Under the pieces are notes generated by a model. The model was not told where the DNA came from. It saw only the letters and a program-made list of their open reading frames with translations, and ran no database searches. Below are positions 8,828 to 17,621 of a stretch of DNA of 64,000 bases, one piece after another. The stretch comes from Streptomyces sp. Je 1-369 (GTDB lineage Bacteria > Actinomycetota > Actinomycetes > Streptomycetales > Streptomycetaceae), in the NCBI RefSeq assembly GCF_026810505.1, contig NZ_CP101750.1, positions 8,172,515 to 8,236,514 of the forward strand, in the 5' to 3' direction. How positions within the stretch are numbered: the first letter of the stretch is position 1; each line of letters starts with the position of its first letter. A program made the translations under genes and the position numbers.

Positions 8828-9601
8828 GTGAAGAAGGAGTCGAGCGGGGCGGTGGACGGCGCGTCGGAGGCAGCCGCGGCGAAGCAAGGAGAGGCCGACG
8901 CCGCCGTGTGGCGCGGGCGGTTCCTCACGCTCCTCGACCGTTCCCCGACGCCGACCGCGATCGCCGGCACGAACGGGCTCGTCTCCGTCGCCAACCCCGC
9001 CTTCGCCGGCGCCCTGGGACTCCAGCCGGGCCGCGTGGCGAACCGGCTCCTGCTCGACCTGCTCACCCCCACCAACAGCGAGCAGCTCCGCAAACTCGAC
9101 GAGGCCATGCGCTCCGGCCGCAGGTCCCGCTACCCGGTCGAGGCGTGCTGGAAGGCGCGCGGCACGGTCCGCCACGGACAGGTCACCGTCGAACCCGTCA
9201 CCGACCCGCTGGAGGACACCCCGCCCCTGATCGTGACGCTGCGCGTGGCGGAGGAGCGGGAGCGGCCCTCGGGGAACGGCACCCCGGCCCGCGCCGGTCG
9301 GCCGGTGGGCACGGACGCGGAGGACGAGCTCGCCCACCCCGCCCTCAGCGCACAGGAGGCCCGCGTCCTGCGCCTCGTCGCGGGCGGCGCCACGACAGCC
9401 GTCGTCGCGCGCACGATCGGCATCGGCGTCGACGGCGTCAACTACCACCTCACGCGCCTCTGCCGCCGCCTGCGCGTCCCGAACCGCACGGCGCTGGTGG
9501 CCAGGGCCTACGTACTCGGAATGCTCGCCCCGGAGGCCTGGCCACCACAACTGTCCGGGCCCGTCGGACGCCGGAGCGGTCCCACCAGGGGCGGTGCGTG
9601 A
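8828..9601 (+). CDS. PAS-LuxR type transcriptional regulator
   Basis: The 257-residue protein has an N-terminal PAS-like sensor domain (about residues 30-140, with SPTPTAIAGTNGLVSVANPAF) and a C-terminal LuxR helix-turn-helix (about 175-235, ALSAQEARVLRLVAGGATT through VNYHLTRLCRRLRVPNRTALVARA). PAS-LuxR proteins in actinomycetes bind short palindromes and control secondary metabolism or redox genes. The GTG start has a strong GGGAGG site. It is divergent from the CYP102-type gene, with a palindrome between them, so control of that P450 is a reasonable guess. Confidence 0.85.
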   Translation: MKKESSGAVDGASEAAAAKQGEADAAVWRGRFLTLLDRSPTPTAIAGTNGLVSVANPAFAGALGLQPGRVANRLLLDLLTPTNSEQLRKLDEAMRSGRRSRYPVEACWKARGTVRHGQVTVEPVTDPLEDTPPLIVTLRVAEERERPSGNGTPARAGRPVGTDAEDELAHPALSAQEARVLRLVAGGATTAVVARTIGIGVDGVNYHLTRLCRRLRVPNRTALVARAYVLGMLAPEAWPPQLSGPVGRRSGPTRGGA

Positions 9602-9623
9602 GCGCGCACGTACCCTGTCGGGC

Positions 9624-10736
9624 GTGACGATGCGCGAGCCGGTCGACGTGAGTGTCGACGCGATGATCGAAGACCTCAGGACCCTCGTGGAAGTCGAGTC
9701 GCCTTCGCGCGACCGCGACGCCCTGACGGAGTCTGCGGAAACCGTCGCGGGCGTCATCGAGGCCCGGCTCGGAGGCCATGCGGCGCTCGTGCGGAGCGAC
9801 GCGGGCCCGCACGTGCACTGGTCGGCGGGCGGCGACCCCCGCGTCCTGATCCTCGGCCACCACGACACCGTGTTCCCCCTCGGCACCCTCGCCCGCCGCC
9901 CGTTCGCGGTGGCGGACGGGCACGCCACGGGCCCCGGCGTCTTCGACATGCTGGGCGGCCTGGTGCAGGCCGTGCACGGCCTGGCGGCGCTCGACGACCG
10001 CTCGGGCGTCGAGATCCTGGTGACGGCGGACGAGGAGGTCGGCTCCGGCTCATCCCGCGCCCTCATCGAGGAACGCGCCCGTGCGTGCGGCGCGGTTTTG
10101 GTGTTCGAGGGCGCCGCCGACGGCGGGGGAGTGAAGACGGGCCGCAAGGGTTGCGGCACGTTCGAAGTCTCCGTCACCGGTCGCGCGTCGCACGCGGGTC
10201 TCGAACCCGAGGCGGGCATCAACGCCCTGGTCGAAGCGGCCCATCAGGTGCTCGCCATCGAGGCGCTCGGCCGCCCCGGCATCGGCACGACCGTCACCCC
10301 GACCGTCGCCTCCGCGGGCACGCTGGACAACGTCGTCCCCGCCGAGGCGACCGTCGTCGTCGACGTCCGGGTGGAGTCGGCGGAGGAGAAGGACCGTGTC
10401 GAAGCCGCCTTCGCCGCCCTGACTCCTCGCCTCGAAGGGGCACGGATCACGGTCCGGGGAGGCATCGGCCGCCCCCCGATGCCCGAGTCGGCGGCGGCCG
10501 GGCTCTTCGCGGCGGCCCAGCGGCTGATGCCGGGCCTGGAGGGCAGGGCGGTCGGCGGCGGCAGCGACGGCAACTTCACGGCCGCGCTCGGCGTACCGAC
10601 GCTCGACGGCCTCGGGGCGGCCGGCGGCGGAGCACACGCCGACCACGAGTACGTGGTGGTCGAGGCGATGGCCGAACGCGCGAACCTCGTGACGGGCCTG
10701 GTGCGCGCGATCCGCGCCGGCGAGGTCACGCTCTAG
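9624..10736 (+). CDS. M20-family metallopeptidase (ArgE/DapE/carboxypeptidase G2 type)
   Basis: The roughly 370-residue protein has the metal-binding pattern of M20 peptidases: LILGHHDTVFP (His and the catalytic Asp), GVFDMLGG (bridging Asp), the TADEEVGS pair (general base Glu and metal ligand), and a late HADHEYV. A lid domain with VSVTGRASHAG.EPEAGINAL sits in the middle. Members remove terminal residues from peptides, N-acyl amino acids or folyl-glutamates using two zinc ions. GTG at 9624 or ATG at 9630 may be used; a further in-frame GTG at 9594 would overlap the preceding gene by 8 bases. The specificity cannot be read from the sequence. Confidence 0.88.
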   Translation: MTMREPVDVSVDAMIEDLRTLVEVESPSRDRDALTESAETVAGVIEARLGGHAALVRSDAGPHVHWSAGGDPRVLILGHHDTVFPLGTLARRPFAVADGHATGPGVFDMLGGLVQAVHGLAALDDRSGVEILVTADEEVGSGSSRALIEERARACGAVLVFEGAADGGGVKTGRKGCGTFEVSVTGRASHAGLEPEAGINALVEAAHQVLAIEALGRPGIGTTVTPTVASAGTLDNVVPAEATVVVDVRVESAEEKDRVEAAFAALTPRLEGARITVRGGIGRPPMPESAAAGLFAAAQRLMPGLEGRAVGGGSDGNFTAALGVPTLDGLGAAGGGAHADHEYVVVEAMAERANLVTGLVRAIRAGEVTL

Positions 10737-10806
10737 CCACCCGACGGTCGCCCCCGCAGCCACGCGGTCCTGCGCCCGTGCCGCCCGCCGTGAGAAGCTC
10801 CCGTCC

Positions 10807-11919
10807 ATGAGGGCCGAGGGACGGATGTCGTTCGGGGTGGAGGAGGAGTACCTCCTCGTCGATCCTGCGTCGCGTGAGGTACGTCCGTATGGCGCACAGG
10901 TGGCCGCCCTGGCCGCCGAGCGGCTCGGCAAGGAACAGGTGGGCGACGAGATCACCCGCTTCCAGGTCGAGGCGAGGACGAGCCCGCACACCCGCCTGGC
11001 CGATCTCGCCGACGACATCAACGCGATGCGTGGCGCGGTCGCGGACGCGGCGCGGCGGCAGAGGCTCGCGGTCGTGTCGTCCGGCGCACCGGTACTGGGA
11101 GAGCTGCGGCCGCTCCCGCTCACCCGAGGGCCGCGCTACGCCGACAGCCTGGCGGTGTTCCGCGCGCTGGACGACGAGCAGTGCGCGGCCGCCTGCCACG
11201 TCCACGTCGGCATCGCGGACCGGGCGACGGCCCTGGAGGTGAGCAACCGGTTGCGGCCGTGGCTGCCGGTGCTGGTGTCGCTGACCGTGAACTCACCGTA
11301 CTGGTCGGGCCGTTGGACCGGTTACGCGAGCTGGCGGACCCTGTCCTGGGCGCGCTGGCCGGTCGCGGGACCGCCGCCGTACTTCGACTCCGTGGCGCAC
11401 TTCGAGGAACTGGTCGGTCACCTGCACGCGACCGGGGCGGTCATGGACCCGAGCGGCCTCTACTGGGACGTACGGCCCTCGTCGCATCTGCCGACGCTGG
11501 AGATCCGCGTGGCCGACGCGCAGATGACCGCGGGGGAGACGGTCCTGTACGCGGCGCTGGTAAGGGCGCTGGCGCTGACGGAACTGCGCGCCGCGCACGC
11601 CGGTGAGCCGGTCCTGAACCCCGCGCCGGAGGTGCTGCGGGCGGCGTACTGGCGGGCGGCCCGCGACGGCCTGCGCGGCCACGGCCTCGACGTACACACG
11701 CACCGGCTCGAACCCGCTCCGGTCCTGGCCGACCGGCTCTACGCCCACGTCCGCCCGGCCCTGGAGGACAACGGGGACGACGCCTGGGCCCGGGCGGCCT
11801 GGGCACGGCTCCGCGCACGCGGCACGGGCGCGGAACGGCAGCGGGCGGCGCACTGCGGCGAGGGCCGCTTGGAGGACACCGTGGACGCGCTGGTGGCCTG
11901 CTTCCGCGACGTGGCGTGA
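10807..11919 (+). CDS. Glutamate-cysteine ligase-like carboxylate-amine ligase (YbdK/GCS2 family)
   Basis: The 370-residue protein starts with the GCS2 hallmark SFGVEEEYLLVDP, then has ITRFQVEARTSPHT, ACHVHVGIADR and LPTLEIRVADAQ, all conserved metal/ATP and substrate elements. Members form an amide between a glutamyl carboxylate and an amine, ATP-dependently; YbdK proteins have weak glutamate-cysteine ligase activity and mostly unknown true substrates. ATG at 10807 has a GAGAAG site; the ATG at 10825 is an alternative that starts exactly at the conserved block. It follows the M20 peptidase on the same strand after a 70-base gap. Confidence 0.9.
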   Translation: MRAEGRMSFGVEEEYLLVDPASREVRPYGAQVAALAAERLGKEQVGDEITRFQVEARTSPHTRLADLADDINAMRGAVADAARRQRLAVVSSGAPVLGELRPLPLTRGPRYADSLAVFRALDDEQCAAACHVHVGIADRATALEVSNRLRPWLPVLVSLTVNSPYWSGRWTGYASWRTLSWARWPVAGPPPYFDSVAHFEELVGHLHATGAVMDPSGLYWDVRPSSHLPTLEIRVADAQMTAGETVLYAALVRALALTELRAAHAGEPVLNPAPEVLRAAYWRAARDGLRGHGLDVHTHRLEPAPVLADRLYAHVRPALEDNGDDAWARAAWARLRARGTGAERQRAAHCGEGRLEDTVDALVACFRDVA

Positions 11920-12029
11920 TGGCCCGGGCAGGTCCGGGCTGATGGTCCGGGCAGGCCCGGCCCTCGCGTGGCTGACGACACGGCGCCCGTCCGGGCCGGT
12001 TAACCTGAGCGGAGCGGCGCGGACGCGCC

Positions 12030-12100
12030 GCGCGGCGGTGGGGCTCGCCGTACCCGAACCGCGGCGACGGCGCCGCCAACGGTCCCTACTTGCGAACGGG
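12030..12100 (+). promoter_or_regulatory. Possible fluoride riboswitch upstream of the FluC pair
   Basis: The leader contains GGCGGTGGGGCTCGCC (12035-12050), resembling the first stem and conserved UG/UC elements of the fluoride (crcB motif) aptamer, followed by CGAACCGC and later CGCCAACGGTCCCTAC. It sits about 40-100 bases before a FluC gene, the usual target of this riboswitch. The match was made by eye; the pseudoknot was not modelled and the AUG of the consensus is GUG here. Confidence 0.4.
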
Positions 12101-12137
12101 TGCGCCCTGTGACGGGCGCCGGCGAGTAGGAGGAACG

Positions 12138-12548
12138 TTGACGCGGGACGAAGGAAGGGTCGTCGCGGCGGTGGCCGCGGGCGGCGGCCTGGGCGCGGCG
12201 GCCCGGTACGCGGTCTCGTTGGGGTGGCCGACGGCCCCCGAAAGCTTCCCCTTCCCGACGCTCCTCGTGAACGCCGCGGGCTGCGCCGCGATCGGCGTCC
12301 TCATGGTGCTGGTCACGGAGGTGCGGACGGCCCACCCCTTGGTACGGCCGTTCCTCGGCACGGGTTTCCTCGGCGGATTCACCACGTTCTCGACGTACGC
12401 CGTGGACATCGAACGCCTCGTACGCGACGGCCACGCCCGTACGGGCCTCGCCTACCTGGCCCTGACCCTGATCGCGGCGCTGGCGGCGGTGTGGGGCGCG
12501 GTGTGGACGACGCGCCGGGCGGCGGCGGCAGTGGGGCGGCGGGCGTGA
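12138..12548 (+). CDS. fluC: Fluoride channel FluC/CrcB, first subunit
   Basis: The 136-residue, four-helix membrane protein has the FluC signature [15 protein letters not shown], with the polar TM3 break and the aligned Phe residues, plus the NAAGC segment. FluC proteins form dual-topology dimers that let fluoride leave the cell. The TTG start at 12138 is chosen because an AGGAGG site lies four bases upstream; an ATG at 12090 would add unconserved residues. Its stop overlaps the next FluC start (GTGA). Two adjacent fluC genes of opposite orientation in the membrane usually make a heterodimer. Confidence 0.93.
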   Translation: MTRDEGRVVAAVAAGGGLGAAARYAVSLGWPTAPESFPFPTLLVNAAGCAAIGVLMVLVTEVRTAHPLVRPFLGTGFLGGFTTFSTYAVDIERLVRDGHARTGLAYLALTLIAALAAVWGAVWTTRRAAAAVGRRA

Positions 12549-12919
12549 ACTGGCTGCTTGTGATCGTCGGCGGCATGATCGGCGCACCCTTGCGCCACCT
12601 GACCGACGTGGCTCTGCGGAAACGGTACGGCACCGACTTCCCCTGGGGCATCCTCACCGTCAACGTCGCGGGCTGCCTGATCCTCGGCGTACTGACCGGC
12701 GCGGTCGTGGCGGGCGCCGCGTCGTCGCACGCCCAGCTGTTCCTCGGCACGGGCCTGTGCGGGGCGCTGACGACGTACTCGACCTTCTCGTACGAGACAC
12801 TGCGCCTCGCCGAGAGCGGCAACCGGTTCTACGCGGCGGCCAACGCGCTGGGAAGCGTGTCGGCGGGCCTCGGCGCGGCGTTCGCGGGGGCGGCCGCGGC
12901 CGAGGCCCTGTGGAGGTGA
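12545..12919 (+). CDS. fluC: Fluoride channel FluC/CrcB, second subunit
   Basis: The 124-residue membrane protein has [18 protein letters not shown] and the core motif [18 protein letters not shown] of FluC channels. It follows the first fluC with a four-base overlap, so the two are translationally coupled and probably assemble as a heterodimeric fluoride exporter. Gene length and motif set are normal for the family. Confidence 0.93.
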   Translation: MNWLLVIVGGMIGAPLRHLTDVALRKRYGTDFPWGILTVNVAGCLILGVLTGAVVAGAASSHAQLFLGTGLCGALTTYSTFSYETLRLAESGNRFYAAANALGSVSAGLGAAFAGAAAAEALWR

Positions 12920-12927
12920 GCCGCGCC

Positions 12928-13269
12928 TCAGACCTTCGCGAAGTCCCCGTTCAGCGCGGCGGCCATGCGCAGGTGGGGCGCCGCGTCGTCGGGGCGGTTC
13001 TGCCGCTGCAGGGTGCGTCCGAGCATGAGCCGGACGTAGCTCTCGACCGGGTCGAGCTCGATCACCTTGCACAACGCCAGCTCGGCGCGCCCCAGTTGGG
13101 CGGAGTGATAGTAGGCGCGAGCGAGCAGCAGCCGCGGGGCGACCTGCTCCGGCGCCTCGTCGGCCAGGGTGTCGAGGATGCGGGCCGCCGTGGCGTACTC
13201 CTTGGCGTCGAAGAAGAGCTGCGCACGCTCCCAGCGCTCGGCCGCGGTCCCGTGGTCGTAGTAGGTCAT
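12928..13269 (-). CDS. Tetratricopeptide repeat protein
   Basis: The 113-residue protein has about two and a half TPR units (ERAQLFFDAKEYATAARILD, RLLLARAYYHSAQLGRAELA and RLMLGRTLQRQNRPDDAAPH). The helical repeats would form a small protein-binding surface; no catalytic domain is present. The minus-strand ATG has a GGAGGAAC site. It ends 9 bases from the convergent FluC gene. The divergent neighbour is a pirin; both may share the AT-rich stretch around 13300-13315. Partner and function are unknown. Confidence 0.8.
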   Translation of the reverse strand: MTYYDHGTAAERWERAQLFFDAKEYATAARILDTLADEAPEQVAPRLLLARAYYHSAQLGRAELALCKVIELDPVESYVRLMLGRTLQRQNRPDDAAPHLRMAAALNGDFAKV

Positions 13270-13400
13270 TGTTCCTCCTTGGTGGCCTGCAACGAGCCCG
13301 TGTAGTTGAATATTCCACGACCGCTTTCAGGGGTGCCGGGCACAGGCGGTGGCGGATAGCCGACTGCCTCCCGGGCGCCCGCGGGGCTAGGTTGTGCGGC

Positions 13401-14366
13401 ATGAGCAATCTCGATCGCGAGGCGGTCCCCTCCTTGTGCGGCGGCCGGGGATTCGTCGTCGCGGAACCGGTACGGGAGCTCCTCAGCCCGCGGCGGGTCA
13501 CCCTCGGCGAGTCCACGGAGGTCCGTCGCCTGCTGCCGAACCTCGGGCGCCGCATGGTCGGAGCCTGGTGCTTCGTCGATCACTACGGCCCCGACGACAT
13601 CGCCGACGAGCCCGGCATGCAGGTGCCGCCCCACCCGCACATGGGCCTGCAGACCGTCAGCTGGCTGCACGACGGCGAGGTGCTGCACCGCGACTCCACC
13701 GGCGGCCTGCAGACGATCCGCCCCCGCGAGCTGGGCCTGATGACCTCGGGGCGCGCGATCTCCCACTCCGAGGAGAGCCCGCGCCCGCACGCCCGCTTCC
13801 TGCACGGCGCGCAGCTGTGGGTGGCCCTGCCCGACAGCGACCGCCACACGTCCCCGCACTTCGAGCACCACGCGGAGCTGCCGCGGATCACGGCCCCCGG
13901 CCTGACCGCGACGCTCCTCCTGGGCACCCTGGACGGCTCGACGTCACCCGGCACGACGTACACACCGATCGTCGGCGCGGACCTCGCCCTGTCCCGCGGC
14001 GCGGACGTACGCCTCCCGCTGGAACGGGACTTCGAGTACGCGGTCCTCGCCATGTCGGGCGAGACCCACGTCGACGGCGTACCCGTCCTCCCCGGCTCGA
14101 TGCTCTACCTGGGCTGCGGCCGCACGGAACTCGCCCTGCGCGCGGAGTCGGAGGCGGGCCTGATGCTCCTGGGCGGCGAGCCGTTCGAGGAGGAGCTCGT
14201 CATGTGGTGGAACTTCGTGGGCCGCAGCCATGAGGAGATCGAGCAGGCGCGAGGTGACTGGATGACGGGTTCCCGCTTCGGCGAGGTGAAGGGTTACGAC
14301 GGCGCGCCGCTACCCGCCCCGGAGCTGCCGCCGGTGGCGCTGAAGCCGCGGGGTCGGGTGCGTTGA
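13401..14366 (+). CDS. Pirin-family cupin protein
   Basis: The 321-residue protein has the pirin metal site: PHPHMGLQTVSWLHDGEVLHRDS in the N-terminal cupin (three His, with HSEE further on in TSGRAISHSEES). A C-terminal cupin contains PGSMLYLGCG and LLGGEPFEEELVMWWNFVG. Pirins bind iron or copper; some act as quercetin 2,3-dioxygenases, others modulate transcription factors. The ATG at 13401 begins the conserved region; an upstream ORF extension is not conserved. It appears monocistronic. Confidence 0.9.
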   Translation: MSNLDREAVPSLCGGRGFVVAEPVRELLSPRRVTLGESTEVRRLLPNLGRRMVGAWCFVDHYGPDDIADEPGMQVPPHPHMGLQTVSWLHDGEVLHRDSTGGLQTIRPRELGLMTSGRAISHSEESPRPHARFLHGAQLWVALPDSDRHTSPHFEHHAELPRITAPGLTATLLLGTLDGSTSPGTTYTPIVGADLALSRGADVRLPLERDFEYAVLAMSGETHVDGVPVLPGSMLYLGCGRTELALRAESEAGLMLLGGEPFEEELVMWWNFVGRSHEEIEQARGDWMTGSRFGEVKGYDGAPLPAPELPPVALKPRGRVR

Positions 14367-14430
14367 CCCGGGGTTATGGGTCTGATGCTGATGGTCGCCG
14401 AGGTGTAGGGGGAGGTTGTTGGTCAGGTAA

Positions 14431-14751
14431 GGGGGCGGGCTGGCCGACGAGCGACGGGCCTTTCGCGAGAGGCGGCGGCTGGAGGCAGCCGAGCGGTTCG
14501 CCCCGGGCGAGGAGAACACGGTCATCGCGCACGAGTTGCGGGTCAATGTCCGGCCGGTGCGGCGCCGGCGCAGAGCCTGGTCCCAGGGCGGGCCGAGAGC
14601 CCTGGCTTCAAGGGGGCCCGGGTCGTTGCCGGTGCTCAGCGACGAACTGTTCGCCGTGCCGGAGCGTGAGCTGGACAGGGGACCGGTGGCACACGGCTGG
14701 CCGGACCAGACTGCGGCACCCGCCACGCGCAATTGGCTACTCGCGAGATGA
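14431..14751 (+). pseudogene. Remnant of an IS630-family transposase (N-terminal HTH part)
   Basis: In one frame the region encodes a winged-helix N-terminus like those of actinobacterial IS630 transposases: RRRLEAAERFAPGEENTVIA, then HELRVNVRPVRRRRRAWSQG, GPRALASRGPGSLP, and the typical RGPVAHGWPDQT. After that motif the similarity ends at once and a stop follows; the whole DDE catalytic half is missing. There is no start codon at the expected place. It is a dead fragment that marks past insertion near the edge of the accessory stretch running to about 25 kb. Confidence 0.75.
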
Positions 14752-14767
14752 GGAGGCGTCGGAACGC

Positions 14768-15958
14768 TCACCACGTCACGGGAAGTTCGACGACGCCCTG
14801 GATGGTGTCGTGCCCGGGCTTGACCGGAATCTGACCCGGCTCGCCCGCCAGCCGCAGCCCGGGCAGCCGTTCGAAGAGGGTGCCGAGTGCGATCTCCATC
14901 TCTGCACGGGCCAGGTTCTGGCCCAGGCACTGGTGGACGCCGAAGCCGAATCCCAGGTGGTGCCGGGTAGGCCGGTGCCAGTTGAGGGTGTCGGGCTCGT
15001 CGAAGACGGCCTCGTCACGGTTGATCACCGAGGTGGAGAAGATCACCCCGTCGCCGGTGCGGACGGTCACCCCGCCGATATCGATGTCCTGGGTGGCCAC
15101 GCGGAACATGCCGTCCGCGATCGACAGGAACCGCATCAGCTCCTCCACCGCCGTCGGCATCAGGGAGGGGTCGTCGCGCAGCTCGGCGAGTTGCTCGGGG
15201 TGGCTGAGTAGGGTGAACGCGCCGAGCGCGATCATGTTGGCGGTGGTTTCGTGACCCGCGACGAGCAGGGCCGAGGTCAGGTCGGCCAGCTGCTGGACAT
15301 CGATCTCGCCGGTCTCCAGGCGCTGGACGATCAGTTCGTCCAGCAGCCCGCTGCCCCGCTTTTGACGTTTGTCTTCGATGAGCTTGTGGAGATAGCCGTT
15401 GAGCTGCGTGCGGGCGTCGTCCACGTCGGCGGCTTCCGGGCCGTTGTGCAGCCGCCGGGACTGGATCACGAAGAACTCGTGGTCCGCATACGGGACGCCG
15501 AGTACCTCGCAGGTCACCATCGATGCCAGCGGCAGAGCGAAGTCGCCGACCAGTTCAGCGTGAGGGCTGGTCGCGGTCATCGACTCGATCAGCCCGTCCA
15601 CGGTCTCCTGGATCCAGGGACGCAGCGCTTGGGTGCGCTTCAGCGCGAAGCGCGGGATGAGCATCCGCCGCTGCGTGTTGTGGGTGGGGTCGTCGGCGCC
15701 GAACAGGGCGGCGTAGCCCCGCGCGTCCTGCAGACGCCTGCTGGAGGCCGGGAAGGAGAGGTTGTGTCGGTCGGCGGAGAGCCGGTCGTCGGAGAGCAAG
15801 GCGCGCGCTTCCGCGTGCCCGGAGACCAGCCAGGCGGAGCGGCCGTCGAAGAGGGTGACCCGGCAGATCGGCGGCCCCGTCCGTAGGGGGTCGTAGGCCG
15901 CTGGCGGCTGGTAGGGGCAGGTTCGGTCCTGAGGGAAGGCAACGGTCTTCTCGGACAT
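14768..15958 (-). CDS. Cytochrome P450 (CYP105-like)
   Basis: The 396-residue soluble P450 has all canonical elements: I-helix LLVAGHETTANM, K-helix EELMR, and haem loop FGFGVHQCLGQNLARAEME with the cysteine ligand. The N-terminal PFDPPP-like region (CPYQPPAAYDPLRTG) and the HNTQRRMLIPRF helix C block are typical of streptomycete CYP105 enzymes, which hydroxylate xenobiotics or natural products with separate ferredoxin partners. No ferredoxin gene is adjacent. The ATG at 15958 has a GAGGTG site; upstream in-frame sequence is not conserved. The substrate is unknown. Confidence 0.93.
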   Translation of the reverse strand: MSEKTVAFPQDRTCPYQPPAAYDPLRTGPPICRVTLFDGRSAWLVSGHAEARALLSDDRLSADRHNLSFPASSRRLQDARGYAALFGADDPTHNTQRRMLIPRFALKRTQALRPWIQETVDGLIESMTATSPHAELVGDFALPLASMVTCEVLGVPYADHEFFVIQSRRLHNGPEAADVDDARTQLNGYLHKLIEDKRQKRGSGLLDELIVQRLETGEIDVQQLADLTSALLVAGHETTANMIALGAFTLLSHPEQLAELRDDPSLMPTAVEELMRFLSIADGMFRVATQDIDIGGVTVRTGDGVIFSTSVINRDEAVFDEPDTLNWHRPTRHHLGFGFGVHQCLGQNLARAEMEIALGTLFERLPGLRLAGEPGQIPVKPGHDTIQGVVELPVTW

Positions 15959-16132
15959 GGAACACCTCGCAGGCGGTGGGTTCCGATTCCCCCGGGATCC
16001 ATTACACGCCCAAAAGGGGCAGGTCTGCTCGTTGAGCGGAGGTGGAGGGCCGCGCCGCACCCACGCGGCCCGTGTGAGCGTGCCAGGCGGTCGTCGAGCG
16101 CCTGGGCGCCTACGGTGCCGTGTGCCCTCGCA

Positions 16133-16366
16133 CTATTCGGGGTGAAGAACGCAGTAGATCCCGCTCAGGGTTTCGTTCAGCTCGCGGGCTCCCAGGGCGA
16201 CGCGTTCGTCAGGATCCTGCGTCAGCTCCTCGCAGAGCCGCACCGCGTCGGCGCGGTCGGGAATCCGTGGCTGGTCTGCCCCTTGGCTCAAAGGGCTCGG
16301 CCGGTGGGGTGGAAAGGCGCTGCCCGCAGGTTCGTCTGCCTGTCGCGCGGTATGTGACGCTTTCAT
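16133..16366 (-). CDS. Hypothetical 77-residue protein
   Basis: This small minus-strand frame encodes a Pro-rich N-terminal half and a helical C-terminal half (ADAVRLCEELTQDPDERVAL and GARELNETLSGIYCVL). Its ATG shares the palindrome CATG at 16364-16367 with the divergent DapF-like gene, so the two starts overlap. The amphipathic C-terminal helices look protein-like, but I recognise no family. The lack of a clear ribosome binding site separate from the divergent gene lowers confidence. Confidence 0.4.
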   Translation of the reverse strand: MKASHTARQADEPAGSAFPPHRPSPLSQGADQPRIPDRADAVRLCEELTQDPDERVALGARELNETLSGIYCVLHPE

Positions 16367-17261
16367 GTCGGCCAAGTTCACACTCGCAGGTTCAGAGCCG
16401 CCAGGCCGGGCCGTACCTTTCGCCAAAGGCCATAGCCTCGGCAACGACTTCGTCATCCTCGATGACCCGGCGGCGCGCCTGCGCCTGTCCGGGCATGATG
16501 TTGCCGCCATCTGTGACCGCCACGTCGGGATCGGCAGTGACGGCCTGCTCCATCTCACCGCATGCAGCACGCGGACCAGCGCCCAGGCTCCGGCGTCCGG
16601 CGTCTCGTGGTTCATGGACGTCCGTAACGCCGACGGCTCCTGGGACACGATGTGCGGCAACGGTCTACGGGTCCTTACCCGCTACCTTGTGGACACCGGC
16701 CTGTGCAGGCCAGGAGAGCACACCATCGCCACCCGAGCCGGCCTCCGTCGTGTCCAAGCAGACGCCACGAACTCGCGGCCCCAGGCTGCGGTACGGACCT
16801 GGATGCCCCCGCCACTCATCCTGCCGCCCTACGACCTCACTGTGACAGCCGCCGGTTCACGGCGCCCCGCCGTTCACGTGGACGTCGGTACACCCCATGC
16901 CGTCACGTTCCTCGACGCCCTTGATCCTGGTCTCAACCTGCGTCCCCCGCCCTCTGTCGCTCCGGCCGCCGCGTTTGCGGAAGGCATCACCATCAGCCTT
17001 GTCGCGGCTCTGGACGATCGGACACTGGAAGTTCGTGTCCACGAGCGCGGTGTGGGGGAGACCCCAGCCTGCGGCACCGCCGCATGCGCGGCTGTCGCGG
17101 CTCACCGCCACCGGCGCCGCAGCACCGCGACGGCGACCTACACGGTCCGCTTCCCCGGCGGCGCCCTCGAGGTCACCGTATTGCCCGGCGGGACCATGCA
17201 ACTGTCCGGCCCCGCCGTGATCGTCGCCTACGGAACCCTCCTCCTCCCGCAGGCCAGATGA
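16365..17261 (+). CDS. Diaminopimelate epimerase-like protein
   Basis: The 298-residue protein has the two-domain DapF fold with both catalytic cysteines: MCGNGLRVLTRYL in the first half and the ERGVGETPACGTAACAAV block in the second. The NDFVILDD start and HVGIGSDGLL element are also present. DapF interconverts LL- and meso-diaminopimelate without a cofactor. The gene lacks lysine or peptidoglycan neighbours and sits among accessory genes. It is therefore likely a second copy, perhaps acting on another amino acid in specialised metabolism. The family call is firm; the substrate is not. Confidence 0.85.
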   Translation: MSAKFTLAGSEPPGRAVPFAKGHSLGNDFVILDDPAARLRLSGHDVAAICDRHVGIGSDGLLHLTACSTRTSAQAPASGVSWFMDVRNADGSWDTMCGNGLRVLTRYLVDTGLCRPGEHTIATRAGLRRVQADATNSRPQAAVRTWMPPPLILPPYDLTVTAAGSRRPAVHVDVGTPHAVTFLDALDPGLNLRPPPSVAPAAAFAEGITISLVAALDDRTLEVRVHERGVGETPACGTAACAAVAAHRHRRRSTATATYTVRFPGGALEVTVLPGGTMQLSGPAVIVAYGTLLLPQAR

Positions 17262-17621
17262 AACGGGACCGCGGGAGCGAGAGCGGTCCCCTCTGTCGGT
17301 CCGACGGCTGAAACGCGCCGGGGCGACAGTACAGCGAGGGCACACCGGTAGGGCCTGAGCGTATGGCCCGAGCGCGCGCGTGCGCCGCGGACGTCGCGCC
17401 CGGCCCACCCTCGGTCGGGCGCGATGGGTGCCAGAAGAGCGGGGCTGCCTACACGTCGCCGGGGCAATTCACCAGGCGACTGACAGCTCGGTCGCTCAGA
17501 GGCAGGCGCCGATCCAGATCAGCATGGACCGGACCCGGGAGGCGCGCCTGCTCGCCGAGCATGCCGTCGACCGGGCCGACGCCCCTATGAGGCTTGCCGG
17601 CCTTGGGAACATCGCTACTCA
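17262..17621. other. Gene-poor stretch of about 360 bases
   Basis: No convincing gene was found. A plus-strand frame from the ATG at 17524 (MDRTREARLLAEHAVDRAD) looks mildly protein-like but quickly turns into sequence antisense to the next gene, so it is probably a fragment or chance frame. The sequence after the DapF-like stop has only weak GC hairpins. Confidence 0.4.
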
